Assembly (NCBI GenBank): GCA_947174825.1
Contig: CAMWKN010000178.1
Span: 1 to 5,101 of the forward strand
Length of the DNA stretch: 5,101 nucleotides
From: an uncultured Clostridium sp.
GTDB taxonomy: Bacteria; Bacillota_A; Clostridia; Lachnospirales; Lachnospiraceae
Reading direction: 5' to 3'
Part shown: one piece after another, positions 1 to 5,101 of the stretch
Position numbering within the stretch: position 1 is the stretch's first letter
Layout: each line of letters opens with the position of its first letter
Notes under the pieces: generated by a model
Told to the model about the DNA's origin: nothing
Databases searched by the model: none
Seen by the model: only the letters and a program-made list of their open reading frames with translations
Program-made: the position numbers and the translations under genes

Positions 1-569
1 ATCCCCTTCTGCCCAGGCGCCCGCAAATGATATGCCTGCAGCATCTTCTCTGTTTCCCCTAACAGTAATTCAATATAACGATAAATCAGTAAAAGCAAAG
101 TTACCAAAATACCGGGACAATGTATTTTCCGCAAGGAGGCACATATTTTCTCTATGGTTGTGGTAACAACCAGCAGATAAACTGCTAACAGACTTTCCAC
201 GCCTTTTATTAGCAATGACACAAAATCCAACATACCTGTTGTAATCGGTAATTTCCCCAGATAAAACTGCACTTCCTGTTCCAGAAAAATATTCATGATT
301 CCCATTATACAGACAAATGGAAGAGCAATCCACAAACGGGCAATACATTCTTTCAGTGAAATATCCCCTGCCACAAACAGAATCAGTAGATAAATCCCAA
401 GAGACAACAGGATATCCAGATCCTCCCTGGAAACAGAGGTGAGCATTCCAATATACAAACAGGTCAGAAGAAGTTTGAATAAAGGATATACCCGATTAAT
501 CCAACGATCCTCCAATGCCTCTTCTCGAATAGTATGTAATTTATAAATAGCACCCTTTATCTTACTCAT
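1..569 (-). CDS. cbiQ: CbiQ-type ECF cobalt/nickel transporter T-component (C-terminus cut by window edge)
   Basis: The frame opens with ATG at 569-567 and runs without a stop for 189 codons to the left edge, so only the N-terminal part is seen (family members are usually about 220-270 residues). CbiQ is the membrane T-component that links the ATPase dimer (CbiO) to the metal-binding subunit CbiM. Visible features are hydrophobic segments at about residues 29-46, 51-68, 79-96 and 113-138, and the family's coupling region at about 164-186. This region contains RYIELLLGETEKM followed by AYHLRAP, corresponding to the first Ala-Arg-Gly-type coupling motif, with Ala184 where Gly is common. The second coupling motif lies outside the window. 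The start codon lies inside the end of cbiM (ATGAGTAA, an 8-bp overlap) and the upstream ribosome binding site is weak, so translation probably depends on coupling to cbiM. Family assignment is confident; Co versus Ni specificity cannot be read from this subunit. Confidence 0.9.
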   Translation of the reverse strand, partial: MSKIKGAIYKLHTIREEALEDRWINRVYPLFKLLLTCLYIGMLTSVSREDLDILLSLGIYLLILFVAGDISLKECIARLWIALPFVCIMGIMNIFLEQEVQFYLGKLPITTGMLDFVSLLIKGVESLLAVYLLVVTTTIEKICASLRKIHCPGILVTLLLLIYRYIELLLGETEKMLQAYHLRAPGQKG

Positions 570-1572
570 AACTTTTTTCTTTCTGTTTTTCCTGGGTCTG
601 TTGTTTCAAAAACTTAAAAATCCATGCCATTCCAATACAGAATCCTAGAACCAAACCAGCACCCACAATTCCAGAAACTCCGGTTCCTACCGCCAAATCA
701 CTTCTCCGGAAACCATAATCCGGCAAAAGCGCCAGTCGCTCCTGTATCGCTCCAGCGACGGTCTCGCCTCCTGGCAAACTTGTGCTGCCAGTAATCTTCT
801 GGATCGACCACTCCAAGCCATCCGGTTTTACAGAGGCAAATAAGGACAAGGCTCCACCAATCAGCACCGTCAACAGTAATAACACAGGAATCGTCCGGGA
901 ATACCACTTCCCTTTGACTGTCGGCTTACTTTCTCCCACTCCCCAGAATAATTCCGGTCTACTCTGGTAAATAAATAGAAGTACTGCCGAAGTAATCAAC
1001 CCCTCCACTGCACCGATCGCCAGATGAATCGGCTGCATCCATGCCAGAAACGCTGCAAACGGCAATGCTGTGATTCCCGAAAAACTGGTCTCCAGCACCA
1101 CCGACAAAGCCCCCAACTGTAAAGTCAGCACACAACCAAGAATGGAAGCCACTGTAATCTTCCGTTTGCTCATACCAGATCTCATGATTAGCTTCCAGAT
1201 CCATGCTCCAATAAAACAACCATAAAACGCCATATTCCATACATTGCATCCCAATGCCATCAGACCTCCATCTGCAAAAATCAGACACTGGATCAAAAGC
1301 ACCCCAATCATGGTCAAAAACCCCCGGCAGGGTCCCAGTAGCGCCGTCAACAGCATCCCCCCACATAAATGCCCGGAAGACCCTGTCCCTGGAATGGTAA
1401 AATTAATCATCTGCGCTGCAAAAACAAAAGCCCCCATTACCCCCATAACAGGAATCTTTCCGTCATCCTCTTCTCTCTGAACCTGTCGCACCGAATACCC
1501 GGCAACACCCAGGCTACATACAGACATTACGCCTGCCACCGCCGGAACCACTAACGCATCTGCCATATGCAT
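562..1572 (-). CDS. cbiM: CbiM-PDGLE (NikMN-like) fusion, metal-binding subunit of ECF Co/Ni importer
   Basis: This 336-residue membrane protein is the substrate-specific component of a group I ECF importer for Co2+ or Ni2+. The N-terminus reads MHMADAL. In structurally studied NikM/CbiM proteins the metal is held by the N-terminal amine, His2 and a His near residue 67; here His2 and His68 (in GSSGHLCGG) are both present. Other family signatures are AFVFAAQMINF (about 48-58), GCNVWNMAFYG (108-118) and IHLAIGAVEGLIT (182-194). After a linker and a TM segment (about 227-246), residues 250-254 spell PDGLE, the hallmark of the small N subunit. LPDYGF (283-288) and a final TM segment (about 304-320) follow. 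The M and N subunits are therefore fused, as is known in Clostridia. The start at 1572 is preferred over an ATG 60 bases upstream because it gives the required Met-His terminus and follows a good ribosome binding site. The stop overlaps cbiQ. Cobalt or nickel as substrate is undecided. Confidence 0.95.
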   Translation of the reverse strand: MHMADALVVPAVAGVMSVCSLGVAGYSVRQVQREEDDGKIPVMGVMGAFVFAAQMINFTIPGTGSSGHLCGGMLLTALLGPCRGFLTMIGVLLIQCLIFADGGLMALGCNVWNMAFYGCFIGAWIWKLIMRSGMSKRKITVASILGCVLTLQLGALSVVLETSFSGITALPFAAFLAWMQPIHLAIGAVEGLITSAVLLFIYQSRPELFWGVGESKPTVKGKWYSRTIPVLLLLTVLIGGALSLFASVKPDGLEWSIQKITGSTSLPGGETVAGAIQERLALLPDYGFRRSDLAVGTGVSGIVGAGLVLGFCIGMAWIFKFLKQQTQEKQKEKSYE

Positions 1573-1579
1573 AAATATT

Positions 1580-1586
1580 ACCTCTC
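1580..1586 (-). promoter_or_regulatory. Ribosome binding site deciding the cbiM start
   Basis: On the minus strand AGAGAGG lies 7-8 bases before the ATG at 1572-1570. The alternative ATG at 1632-1630 has no purine-rich Shine-Dalgarno stretch in front of it and lies inside a palindrome. The site therefore supports the internal start that exposes Met-His at the protein N-terminus. Confidence 0.8.
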
Positions 1587-1621
1587 TTCCTAACTCATAA
1601 AAGTCAAACTCAACAGCTTCC

Positions 1622-1637
1622 ACAGCATTCATGCTGT
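1622..1637. promoter_or_regulatory. Perfect 16-bp palindrome in cbiM leader, candidate operator
   Basis: ACAGCAT-TC-ATGCTGT has two perfect 7-base arms around a 2-base centre. It lies about 50 bases upstream of the preferred cbiM start and, if the adjacent promoter is right, covers roughly +1 to +16 of the transcript. The position fits a repressor operator, for example for a metal-responsive regulator, or a short RNA hairpin. I do not recognise it as a known NikR or other named box. Confidence 0.4.
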
Positions 1638-1644
1638 TATAGCC

Positions 1645-1674
1645 ACTATACGAGCATTTCCCTAGTAATGAAAA
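1645..1674 (-). promoter_or_regulatory. Candidate cbiM promoter
   Basis: On the minus strand TTTTCA (1674-1669) and TATAGT (1650-1645) are separated by 18 bases; TTCATT (1672-1667) with a 16-base spacer is an alternative -35. The -10 matches five of six consensus bases, the -35 only four. The -10 overlaps a small inverted repeat, TATAG-CCA-CTATA (1638-1650), so binding there would block it. The -35 overlaps the T-tract of the upstream terminator, which would leave cbiM with its own promoter. Confidence 0.35.
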
Positions 1675-1714
1675 AGCATGCCCTTTCTGTATCCTAGCGA
1701 TACGGGCATGCCTT
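1671..1714 (-). terminator. Rho-independent terminator between the DUF3842 gene and cbiM
   Basis: Read on the minus strand, GCATGCCC pairs perfectly with GGGCATGC (plus positions 1704-1711 with 1676-1683). Inside, GTATC pairs with GATAC around a 5-base loop, with a 5-base AGAAA bulge on one side, and a run of five T follows (1675-1671). On the plus strand the hairpin lacks a downstream T-run, so it acts leftward only. It either ends the DUF3842 transcript, whose stop lies about 100 bases upstream, or works as an attenuator in a longer transcript reaching cbiM. Confidence 0.8.
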
Positions 1715-1751
1715 CATGACACTCACATTATTTACTATTATTTATTTCTTT

Positions 1752-1796
1752 CGATAATTTGATTATGAATATCTGATACTACAATATGAATTATCG
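1752..1796. repeat. AT-rich inverted repeat between DUF3842 gene and terminator
   Basis: CGATAATT (1752-1759) and AATTATCG (1789-1796) are perfect 8-base inverted arms separated by 29 bases. In the RNA this could form a stem just upstream of the terminator. ATTCATA occurs twice on the minus strand inside this stretch. No known riboswitch consensus is recognised, and the AT-richness makes chance a real possibility. Confidence 0.35.
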
Positions 1797-1810
1797 TACG
1801 GATACCCTGA

Positions 1811-2224
1811 TCATTCACAGATCGTTTCCTTCTCAATCTGATCAATTGCCTGGGATACCAACTCACTCATAGAAAGTGGTGTTACTCCCGGAACCACCGT
1901 ATTACATTTGTTAATCGGAATTAATATTTTCTTCGCCTTGCTTCTGCCAACGGCTACCGCCATCTCAGCAGTAATCTCCCCCGCCAAAGCATCTGCAATT
2001 ACAATGCCAATGGGTCCTACAATCACATCCGCTGCCTGAGAGGACACAATCACGGGATTCTCCCCGGTTGCTGCCTGGTCTGGTCCCGCCTTGAGCATAT
2101 TGGCAGTTGCAATACTATTGGTTCCAATCGCTGTAATCTCTGCCTTGGGCAGTTTCTCTCTGACTCCTTCAATGAGCAGTTTCCCGATCTTCCCACCTTG
2201 ACCATCAATCACCAGAATATGCAT
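1811..2224 (-). CDS. DUF3842 family protein
   Basis: This soluble protein of 137 residues has no signal peptide or membrane segment. It matches the uncharacterised DUF3842 family along its full length. The N-terminus MHILVIDGQGGKIGK (1-15) has a beta strand followed by a glycine-rich turn, like the first phosphate-binding loop of a Rossmann-type fold. Further motifs recalled as conserved in the family are AIGTNSIATANMLKAG (about 32-47), ATGENPV (51-57), VGPIGIVIADALAGEIT (69-85) and LIPINKCN (about 100-107), with one conserved-looking Cys in the last motif. The ATG at 2224 follows a clear ribosome binding site; an upstream TTG at 2272 has none and would add 16 unlike residues. The gene has its own promoter upstream and precedes the cobalt/nickel importer genes on the same strand. 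No biochemical function is established to my knowledge; a role in metal or cofactor sensing is only inference from position. Confidence 0.9.
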   Translation of the reverse strand: MHILVIDGQGGKIGKLLIEGVREKLPKAEITAIGTNSIATANMLKAGPDQAATGENPVIVSSQAADVIVGPIGIVIADALAGEITAEMAVAVGRSKAKKILIPINKCNTVVPGVTPLSMSELVSQAIDQIEKETICE

Positions 2225-2228
2225 ATAA

Positions 2229-2236
2229 TCCCCTTT
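2229..2236 (-). promoter_or_regulatory. Ribosome binding site deciding the DUF3842 start
   Basis: On the minus strand AAAGGGGA ends four bases before the ATG at 2224-2222. It supports the start that gives MHILVIDG, the normal N-terminus of a strand-first Rossmann-like fold. Confidence 0.75.
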
Positions 2237-2272
2237 TTCTAATCGAATATTAAAATCCCCACTATCCATCAA

Positions 2273-2287
2273 TCATATGTAATATGA
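2273..2287. promoter_or_regulatory. 15-bp palindrome downstream of the DUF3842 promoter, candidate operator
   Basis: TCATAT-GTA-ATATGA has perfect 6-base arms. It would lie at about +8 to +22 of the transcript from the predicted promoter, a usual place for a repressor operator. Its sequence is not clearly the same as the palindrome before cbiM. It is AT-rich, so chance is possible. Confidence 0.35.
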
Positions 2288-2301
2288 CTCTATACCGTTT
2301 T

Positions 2302-2331
2302 AGATTACCATAGTATGAGCTCTTCCGTCAA
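2302..2331 (-). promoter_or_regulatory. Candidate DUF3842 gene promoter
   Basis: On the minus strand TTGACG (2331-2326) is followed after 18 bases by TAATCT (2307-2302). The -35 matches five of six consensus bases, the -10 only three. The predicted start near 2295 gives a leader of about 70 bases ending at the ribosome binding site. Confidence 0.45.
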
Positions 2332-2379
2332 GTTTATGATTTCTTGAGTTTCTGTATTTTGTAATAGACATTATTGTTG

Positions 2380-2439
2380 CGATTCATCCAAGGTATTTGT
2401 AGATAACCTTCTGTTATCGCACCTGTCTCGAATGAATCG
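2380..2439. repeat. Nested inverted repeats, possible structured RNA or regulatory element
   Basis: Three sets of complementary arms nest in 60 bases: CGATTCAT with ATGAATCG (2380-2387, 2432-2439), AGGT with ACCT (2391-2394, 2421-2424) and GATAAC with GTTATC (2402-2407, 2413-2418) around a 5-base loop. CTGTTA (2411-2416) can alternatively pair with TAACAG (2445-2450). The element lies upstream of both predicted promoters, so it would not be in either leader unless another promoter exists. No named RNA family is recognised. Confidence 0.4.
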
Positions 2440-2501
2440 AATTTTAACAGATAAAGATACAAAATGCGGAAACACAAGTATGATTTGACGGAGTAACTTT
2501 C

Positions 2502-2530
2502 TTTACACAATATATTTAATTATGTATAAT
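2502..2530 (+). promoter_or_regulatory. Promoter of the secreted LRR protein gene
   Basis: TTTACA (2502-2507) and a perfect TATAAT (2525-2530) are separated by 17 bases, near-consensus for the housekeeping sigma factor. The start site would be near 2537. A possible second, overlapping promoter is TTGACG (2485-2490) with CAATAT (2508-2513) after 17 bases. An ATG at 2529 lies within the -10 box and so cannot be the start of translation from this promoter. Confidence 0.75.
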
Positions 2531-2570
2531 GAAATGCAATGTGACTTGCAACAAGAAAATCTGCCCATGG

Positions 2571-2577
2571 AAAGGAG
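2571..2577 (+). promoter_or_regulatory. Ribosome binding site deciding the secreted protein start
   Basis: AAAGGAG lies five bases before the ATG at 2583. Starting there places a Lys-Arg pair followed directly by a hydrophobic stretch, a normal signal peptide; the 18 residues of the longer frame would add an unnatural Cys- and Lys-containing extension. Confidence 0.85.
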
Positions 2578-2582
2578 TTATT

Positions 2583-5090
2583 ATGATATTGCAAGTATTA
2601 AAAAGAACAGCAGCAATCATAATTGCCACATCACTTATTTTTACCACATTACCACCTGTATGGCAATCCGTACAAAATGTACAGGCTGCAGAATCAAATC
2701 GAAGCATGGCAATGGGAGTCTCTGCAATACAATCGCCTTCTCGGAACGGAGCAAGCTGGAATGGAGACTATATCTACTATGGAAACTATCAGGGAAATAC
2801 TATAAAATGGCGGGTACTGGATGTGACCGGAAATTCCGGAAATAGCTCTATGCCAGGAGGTATGCTCCTACAAGCCAATCAGGCATTATCCATCCAAAAA
2901 CCTTTTGAAGACGGATCTGATCAGGAAAATGAACACCAACAGGGAACCATTTCTGATAACCAGTGGCTAGCCAGCGATATCAGACCCTGGCTGCAGGGGG
3001 AAGACGCTTCCCAATTTATTAACTATAACAATTTTTCTGCCAAAGAAAAAGCAGGAATCATGCAGACCAACAAAGAAGCTGGCATTTCCTTGTCGGATAA
3101 TATAAAAAGCACAGGACTGAATCAAGATTCTATGTTCCTGCTGGATATCAGTGACTTATCCAATGCAAACTATGGATATCAAATCGTAAATGGTCTTACT
3201 GACAGCAGTATTGGAAATTTCTGGTGGCTGAGAAGCACCCATGCCAATACCAAATATGACAATGTCGTTGGCTCTGTGCTTCCTGGTGGATATATTTATT
3301 ATAATTTTACCAGCGAAAACGGTGATATCGTACCAGCCTTTAATCTGGATACATCTAAGATATTATTTGTTTCAGATGCAAATATAGCAAAAAACAATTC
3401 TTTACAGCCCATCACTTCTGCATCGGTTCACGAGTGGAAAGTGACTCTGTTAGATAATGATAAAAACGTAAGTGTATCCGGAACACCTGGCAGAAATGGC
3501 AATGTCATTCATATACCATACACCTATTCCGGAGATGCCGGAGACCAACTTTCTCTGATGATTACAGGCTCCGATGGTACCATTCGACATTACGGAAAGG
3601 TGGCAGATACCGCATTAGAAACTGGCAGTATTGACTTTACTCTGCCAAATGATTTTAATGAAAATGATGACACTGTTTCTATTTTTGCGGAACAGGTTAA
3701 TGCTACAAAACAAACAGACTATGCCAGCCCTCTGGCAGAGGTAGAGATCCCTCCTTTACACCAGCACACATTTCCAGATACCTGGCAGTATAATAAGACG
3801 GAGCATTGGCGTATCTGTAATGCACCGGGTTGTGATGGCATTAATAACCAGCAACGTGGAGAACACTATTTCGAGGAAGATGATGAACGCAGTGAAGCCG
3901 CCACTTGTATCGCTGATGGAATTCTCTGGTATAGCTGTGCCTGTGGATATGCGTATTCGGAACCAGATTTACGCTCCGACCATATAGACGAAGAGGACGG
4001 AACCATGGATTCTGATTTGCATGATTTTGATGAAAACGAACCGGAATTAATCAAAAAACCTACCTACACTACAGCGGGATCCCAAAGAATATTCTGTGTT
4101 CTCTGTAATCAATGGATTACAGAAATCATAGATCCCCTTTCGGAAGAACATGAGTTTGAAGAAGAAATTATCAAAGAAGCTACTTGTACAGAGGACGGCA
4201 GCAAACGTTTAACCTGTAGCGAAGAATACTGTGAAGAAGTTCGAATAGAGACAATCCCTGCACCAGGACATTCCTTTGAAGCCTGGATACAAACCAAAGA
4301 TCCTACCACAACGGAAAACGGAGTTTCCATGCGCGCTTGTTCGGTCTGTGGTGTTACAGAAACAAAGAGTATCCCAAAAATCATACCAACACACACCCAT
4401 AATTATCATAAAGATGTTTGGATGACCAACGACTCCAGTCACTGGCATCAATGCGACTGTGGCAATACGGAAAACATGAATGACCATGAATGGAGTAGTA
4501 AAATAATAGCAAAAGCAACAAAAAAATCAACAGGGATGATCAAATATACCTGTGAGGTATGTGACTACAACGTATACTGCCAGACCGCAGCTATTGGGAC
4601 AGAATTTTCTGTCGGCAACTACCGGTACAAGGTTATAAAAGGCAAGAAAAACCAACTGGCTGTTACCACCCTCGGTTTTGTAAAGGGAAAGGTTAGCAAA
4701 ACAGTAAGAATACCGGAAACCGTTGTCTGGCACGGGGCACGATACACCACTAAAGCAATTGCAAAGGGTGCATTCAGAAATAGGAAAAAGATCAGAAAAA
4801 TAGTAATCAATAATAGTATTGAAACCATTGGAAATCTTGCCTTTTTTGGAGATAAAAATGTGAAAAAGATCACAATCGGTAAAAAAGTCAAAGGAGTTGG
4901 CGCCCACGCATTTTGCCATATGAAACATCTGAACAAAATAGTAGTAAAAAGCAAGAAAATGAAACGATCAACGGAAAATGGAATTTTTCATAACACGAAG
5001 AGCTCCAAGATCATTGTTCCAAAAAGCAAGCTAAAAAAATACAAAAAAACGATTTTTGCAGCAAATGCGAACAACGTAAGCAGTAAATAA
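2583..5090 (+). CDS. Secreted multidomain protein: DUF6273-like domain, Cys/His repeats, BspA-type LRR
   Basis: The product has 835 residues and is likely exported. Residues 1-35 form a Sec signal peptide (KR at 7-8, hydrophobic core about 9-23, predicted cleavage after VQA at 33-35). Residues about 61-264 resemble DUF6273: DYIYYGNY (62-69), KWRVLD (75-80), NQWLASDIRPWL (126-137), MFLLD (184-188), WWLRS (214-218) and a closing VPAFNLD (250-256). Residues about 280-390 look like an Ig-type beta sandwich. Residues 391-672 carry Cys/His repeats. Residues 673-835 are a Lys-rich LRR_5/BspA-like end with AIAKGAF, TIGNLAF and GVGAHAF turns and a closing IVPKSKLKKYKK. No LPXTG motif, C-terminal TM segment or SLH domain is present, so attachment to the cell, if any, must be non-covalent. 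The gene is transcribed alone from its own promoter, divergently from the metal transport genes. No enzyme motif is seen. A surface or secreted binding role is inferred from the architecture; the ligand is unknown. Confidence 0.88.
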   Translation: MILQVLKRTAAIIIATSLIFTTLPPVWQSVQNVQAAESNRSMAMGVSAIQSPSRNGASWNGDYIYYGNYQGNTIKWRVLDVTGNSGNSSMPGGMLLQANQALSIQKPFEDGSDQENEHQQGTISDNQWLASDIRPWLQGEDASQFINYNNFSAKEKAGIMQTNKEAGISLSDNIKSTGLNQDSMFLLDISDLSNANYGYQIVNGLTDSSIGNFWWLRSTHANTKYDNVVGSVLPGGYIYYNFTSENGDIVPAFNLDTSKILFVSDANIAKNNSLQPITSASVHEWKVTLLDNDKNVSVSGTPGRNGNVIHIPYTYSGDAGDQLSLMITGSDGTIRHYGKVADTALETGSIDFTLPNDFNENDDTVSIFAEQVNATKQTDYASPLAEVEIPPLHQHTFPDTWQYNKTEHWRICNAPGCDGINNQQRGEHYFEEDDERSEAATCIADGILWYSCACGYAYSEPDLRSDHIDEEDGTMDSDLHDFDENEPELIKKPTYTTAGSQRIFCVLCNQWITEIIDPLSEEHEFEEEIIKEATCTEDGSKRLTCSEEYCEEVRIETIPAPGHSFEAWIQTKDPTTTENGVSMRACSVCGVTETKSIPKIIPTHTHNYHKDVWMTNDSSHWHQCDCGNTENMNDHEWSSKIIAKATKKSTGMIKYTCEVCDYNVYCQTAAIGTEFSVGNYRYKVIKGKKNQLAVTTLGFVKGKVSKTVRIPETVVWHGARYTTKAIAKGAFRNRKKIRKIVINNSIETIGNLAFFGDKNVKKITIGKKVKGVGAHAFCHMKHLNKIVVKSKKMKRSTENGIFHNTKSSKIIVPKSKLKKYKKTIFAANANNVSSK
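3753..4598 (+). repeat. Cys/His protein repeats within the secreted protein
   Basis: Two related repeat units alternate. Unit A (residues 393-419 and 604-628) has the pattern H-x-H, a Trp, then HW followed by a Cys pair. Unit B occurs about five times (438-463, 491-526, 531-566, 572-606, 642-666) as an AT-C-like start, a Gly, then an aromatic or basic residue and a Cys pair, often leading to a GH-x-F-like junction. The repeats are diverged: the first Cys survives only at 442 and 535, and the Cys pair spacing varies (CxC at 452/454 and 624/626, CxxC at 505/508, 586/589 and 657/660, C-x4-C at 412/417 and 545/550). Such modules are common in large secreted clostridial proteins and resemble zinc ribbons; metal binding here is not shown. 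Confidence 0.7.
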
Positions 5091-5101
5091 TAGCTATACT
5101 C

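Larger units (their letters stand above)
2225..2582. other. Divergent intergenic region
   Basis: These 358 bases separate the leftward DUF3842 gene from the rightward secreted-protein gene and contain no credible gene. They hold the leftward promoter and a palindrome near its start site, a nested inverted-repeat structure in the middle, and the rightward promoter with ribosome binding site; these parts are listed separately. Nothing recognisable as a tRNA, T-box or known riboswitch is seen. Confidence 0.7.

Noticed and set aside
70..348. Small minus-strand frame within the cbiQ region
   Set aside because: It is an out-of-frame shadow of cbiQ, whose real frame runs open from 569 to the left edge with clear CbiQ motifs.
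959..1480. Other frames on both strands inside cbiM
   Set aside because: The CbiM frame is continuous and carries all family motifs; the overlapping frames have no recognisable features.
1573..1810. Cobalamin or NiCo (czcD) riboswitch upstream of cbiM
   Set aside because: No B12-box-like conserved core or recognisable NiCo four-way junction could be found on the minus strand; GCCACT appears only on the wrong strand at 1642-1647.
2529..2582. Eighteen-residue N-terminal extension of the secreted protein
   Set aside because: Its ATG lies within the -10 box, has no ribosome binding site, and would place Cys- and Lys-containing residues before a normal signal peptide.
4527..4954. Long antisense reading frames opposite the LRR-encoding region
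   Set aside because: They have no ribosome binding site or family resemblance, and are explained by the Lys-rich, A-rich coding of the sense gene, which gives Phe/Leu-rich antisense frames.
5034..5050. Two runs of about seven A near the end of the secreted protein gene, as phase-variation tracts
   Set aside because: They encode Lys in an intact LRR tail, are short for slippage-based switching, and lie so close to the stop codon that frameshifts would change little.
5000..5090. Sortase anchor at the C-terminus of the secreted protein
   Set aside because: No LPXTG-like motif, hydrophobic span or charged tail of the sortase type is present; the protein ends in a soluble Ser/Lys-containing tail.

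Overview
The window looks like chromosome of an anaerobic, low- to moderate-GC Firmicute, most likely a gut Lachnospiraceae or related Clostridia. The evidence is the combination of a DUF3842 protein, a CbiM-PDGLE fusion next to a CbiQ-type permease, and a very large secreted protein joining a DUF6273-like domain, Cys/His repeats and a Lys-rich BspA-type leucine-rich repeat (LRR) end. Shine-Dalgarno sites are strong and promoters are sigma-A-like. The organism call is inference from protein families, not from a marker gene.

Left half (bases 1-2224, all minus strand). Reading leftward in the direction of transcription, a small DUF3842 gene (2224-1811) comes first. It is followed by a 238-bp gap with a rho-independent terminator (1671-1712) and a compact promoter/operator-like region (1622-1675). 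Then come cbiM (1572-562), the substrate-binding membrane subunit of a group I ECF cobalt/nickel importer with the small N-type (PDGLE) subunit fused to its C-terminus, and cbiQ (569 to beyond base 1), the T-component. cbiM and cbiQ overlap by 8 bp and should be translationally coupled. The ATPase (cbiO) that would complete the importer is expected just beyond the left edge. CbiM binds Co2+ or Ni2+ and CbiQ transmits ATP hydrolysis from CbiO to CbiM. The role of DUF3842 is unknown, but its position suggests a link to metal or cofactor supply.

Centre (2225-2582). This is a divergent intergenic region with a leftward promoter for DUF3842 (2302-2331), a 15-bp palindrome just downstream of its predicted start site, a nested inverted-repeat structure (2380-2439), and a near-consensus rightward promoter (2502-2530) with a strong ribosome binding site (2571-2577).

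Right half (2583-5090, plus strand). One 835-codon gene encodes a secreted multidomain protein: signal peptide, DUF6273-like domain, an Ig-like stretch, about 280 residues of Cys/His repeats, and a basic LRR_5 C-terminus. No sortase motif is present. No other gene follows before the window ends.

Start sites of three genes were moved inward from the longest possible reading frame, on the basis of ribosome binding sites, promoter position and, for CbiM, the need for a Met-His N-terminus. No mobile element, CRISPR array, tRNA or rRNA was seen.
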